From CALEUX01 sp037439945 (lineage in GTDB: Bacteria; Bacteroidota; Bacteroidia; Bacteroidales; Marinilabiliaceae), in NCBI GenBank assembly GCA_037439945.1, contig JBBIVA010000002.1, positions 1-64,000 of the forward strand: a stretch of 64,000 nucleotides of DNA. The letters run 5' to 3'. The notes beneath the pieces were generated by a model that worked only from the letters and a program-made list of their open reading frames with translations, did no database searches and had not been told where the DNA came from. Positions 62,482-64,000 of the stretch are shown here, one piece after another. The translations under genes and the position numbers were made by a program. Position 1 is the stretch's first letter. Each line of letters starts with the position of its first letter.

Positions 62482-63876
62482 TTAAAGGTTTTCTTTTACA
62501 ATGGCTTCAACATCATCAATAGTTATCGGAATCCGGTTACCAAGTATCCGGGATCCTTTATCTGTAATAAGAATATCATCTTCAAGCCTTATTCCACCAA
62601 AGTTTCGGAATTTTTCAACTTCATTGTAGTTAATAAAGCTTTCGAATTTTTTCTCGTTTTTCCAGTTGTCAATTAAAGCCGGAATAAAATAGATACCCGG
62701 TTCATTTGTAACCACAAATCCGGATTTTAATCTCCGTCCCAATCTAAGCGAGCGTAACCCAAACTGGGTTGAACGACAAATTTCATGGTCATATCCCACC
62801 AAAGTATCATTGTAATCCTCCATATCATGAACATCCAATCCCAACATATGCCCCAAACCATGAGGAAAAAAGAGGGCATGAGCCCCTTCCTTAACGGCAG
62901 ATTCGGTATCACCCTTCATAAGCCCAAGCTCTTTAAGACCATCGGCAATGGTTAAGGATGCCAACAAATGCACATCACGGTAAAAAACTCCCGGCTTGGT
63001 TCCCTCGCGGGCAGCATTATTAGCATTGAGTACTACCTGGTATATATCTTTTTGTTGTGGTGAAAAAGTACCGCTAACAGGTATGGTGCGTGTATGGTCT
63101 GTGGCATAATGCAATGGCGATTCAGACCCTGCATCAACCAAAAGAAGATCACCTTTTTTCAGTTTATTGCCATGATAATGGTTGTGTAAAGTTTCACCTC
63201 TTACTGTACAAATTACAGGAAACGAAACCATGCCTCCTCCGGCAAGGGATATCCCTTCAATGGCGCCGGCTATTTCCTGTTCAATAACTCCTGGATGTGC
63301 CATTCGCATCGCTGTTGTGTGCATATTGTACGCTATTTTCATTTGGCGTTCCATCTCTTCCACTTCAACTGGTTCCTTAATACTTCTAAGTTCTATGCAG
63401 GCCAGGGTCAGTTCCTTCGATACATATTGATGTATGTTTTTTGGGTTAAGCCCAAGCAAATCGCTAAGCAACAAAACCTTTTCACCCCTGTATGGGGCGG
63501 TAAAATGAATTGTGCGCCCCTGGCTTATGGCATCTCCAACAATACTGTAGAGTTTGTTAAATGGCAAAACTTCGGGAACCCCAATTTTTTCTGCTTTTGA
63601 TGAAAGAGACGGTTGATGCCCCATCCAAATAATGTCGTCAAGGGAATAATCATTGCCAAATAATATATGACGGTTATTATCAACATCAATAACCCCTGCA
63701 AGTCCTTGATGGTCAATCCCGAAGAAGTATAAAAAGGTACTGTCCTGCCTGAAATGAAAAGTATTGGCCGGATAATTCATTGGTGAATCGTTGTTTCCGG
63801 GTATTAGAATAATTCCGCTTTTTACCAATGATTGCAACCGGTTTCGCCGGTTAATATAGGTCTCCTTTTCAAACAT
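62482..63876 (-). CDS. Aminopeptidase P-type metallopeptidase (M24B)
   Basis: Cytoplasmic product of 464 residues. The N-terminal aminopeptidase P domain (about 1-130, FEKETYINRRNRLQSLVKSG) precedes a pita-bread domain with five metal ligands: Asp in LLVDAGSE and ATDHTRTIPVSG, His in HGLGHMLGLDVHDM, Glu in TNEPGIYFIP and Glu in GGIRLEDDILIT. It removes N-terminal residues before proline. Complete at both ends; no signal peptide. Confidence 0.93.
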   Translation of the reverse strand: MFEKETYINRRNRLQSLVKSGIILIPGNNDSPMNYPANTFHFRQDSTFLYFFGIDHQGLAGVIDVDNNRHILFGNDYSLDDIIWMGHQPSLSSKAEKIGVPEVLPFNKLYSIVGDAISQGRTIHFTAPYRGEKVLLLSDLLGLNPKNIHQYVSKELTLACIELRSIKEPVEVEEMERQMKIAYNMHTTAMRMAHPGVIEQEIAGAIEGISLAGGGMVSFPVICTVRGETLHNHYHGNKLKKGDLLLVDAGSESPLHYATDHTRTIPVSGTFSPQQKDIYQVVLNANNAAREGTKPGVFYRDVHLLASLTIADGLKELGLMKGDTESAVKEGAHALFFPHGLGHMLGLDVHDMEDYNDTLVGYDHEICRSTQFGLRSLRLGRRLKSGFVVTNEPGIYFIPALIDNWKNEKKFESFINYNEVEKFRNFGGIRLEDDILITDKGSRILGNRIPITIDDVEAIVKENL

Positions 63877-64000
63877 TTGGAAATATTTAAAATTTAAACT
63901 AATGAATTTAATCGAAATAATGGGATCACAGTTCCTTTTAAAAAAGGTTTTTATAACTGTTGGGATGGGAATCCGGGTTTATGTAAATTCTTATATAAAT

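Overview
The window looks like the chromosome of a low-GC member of the Bacteroidota, probably of the Bacteroidales/Marinilabiliales type. The reasons are: a recurrent TAnnTTTG promoter -7 element in front of many genes, the absence of Shine-Dalgarno sequences, single-chain glycyl-tRNA synthetase, and families typical of that phylum (DUF4954, DUF4252, paired PspC proteins under PadR, WG-repeat proteins, LolC/E-type permease next to rbfA). Species cannot be named from the sequence alone. Most of the window is ordinary housekeeping chromosome in short operons on both strands, interrupted by small repeats and relics of mobile elements.

Layout. 1-2.8 kb: TPR-containing LytS-type histidine kinase and LytTR regulator. 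3.1-6.5 kb: dusB, converging on rbfA-methyltransferase-lolC/E-like. 6.6-8.3 kb: a decaying locus, a porin lacking its N-terminus followed by a two-domain sulfurtransferase split by an in-frame amber codon. 8.4-12.7 kb: small membrane protein, PadR repressor and two PspC proteins, with a perfect palindrome over the promoter, then a DUF4252 protein. 12.9-15.3 kb: OmpR-type regulator and sensor kinase, divergent from a Lys/Glu/Cys-rich exported peptide. 15.7-18.7 kb: methyltransferase, conserved hypothetical, CPBP protease. 19.1-25.1 kb: MacAB-TolC-type exporter (ATPase, two permeases, adaptor, outer-membrane factor). 25.6-34.4 kb: tsaB, DUF3108, efp, PP2C phosphatase, hybrid kinase, tRNA-Leu, recO, an aminotransferase-fold protein without its catalytic lysine, tRNA-Arg. 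34.6-38.2 kb: transposase relics (IS1634-like, RAYT-like) and a beta-helix lipoprotein bracketed by two copies of a 223-bp repeat. 38.3-42.6 kb: ECF sigma factor, membrane anti-sigma-like protein and two paralogous barrel proteins, one fused to WG repeats. 42.7-51.1 kb: nadB, glyS, pyrH, a lipoprotein, and rplM-rpsI-rpsB-tsf. 51.6-56 kb: galE, rfbB, glmS. 56.2-64 kb: DUF4954, a DUF5684-like membrane protein, a KefB-type antiporter, a creatininase-family amidase and an M24 aminopeptidase.

Non-coding structure of note: (i) three copies of a 165-216 bp transposon-like repeat with TCACTACTRTCCGATAAA ends; (ii) a separate 112-bp element with AGAGGGTGTCTC ends; (iii) about five copies of a hairpin-plus-AAATTATTTACGGATG leader, two of which supply the start codon of the downstream gene; (iv) three helically phased TTAAC repeats in the kinase/Cys-rich peptide intergenic region; (v) two tRNA promoters with exact TTTG-N19-TAnnTTTG spacing. 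Several long reading frames contain their own promoter, so the starts of dusB, tsaB, nadB and the CPBP protease have been moved downstream. No CRISPR array, prophage, restriction system or obvious defence island was seen. The best candidates for undescribed biology are the sensor/Cys-rich peptide pair, the sigma-factor/WG-barrel cluster, the lysine-less aminotransferase and the repeat families.
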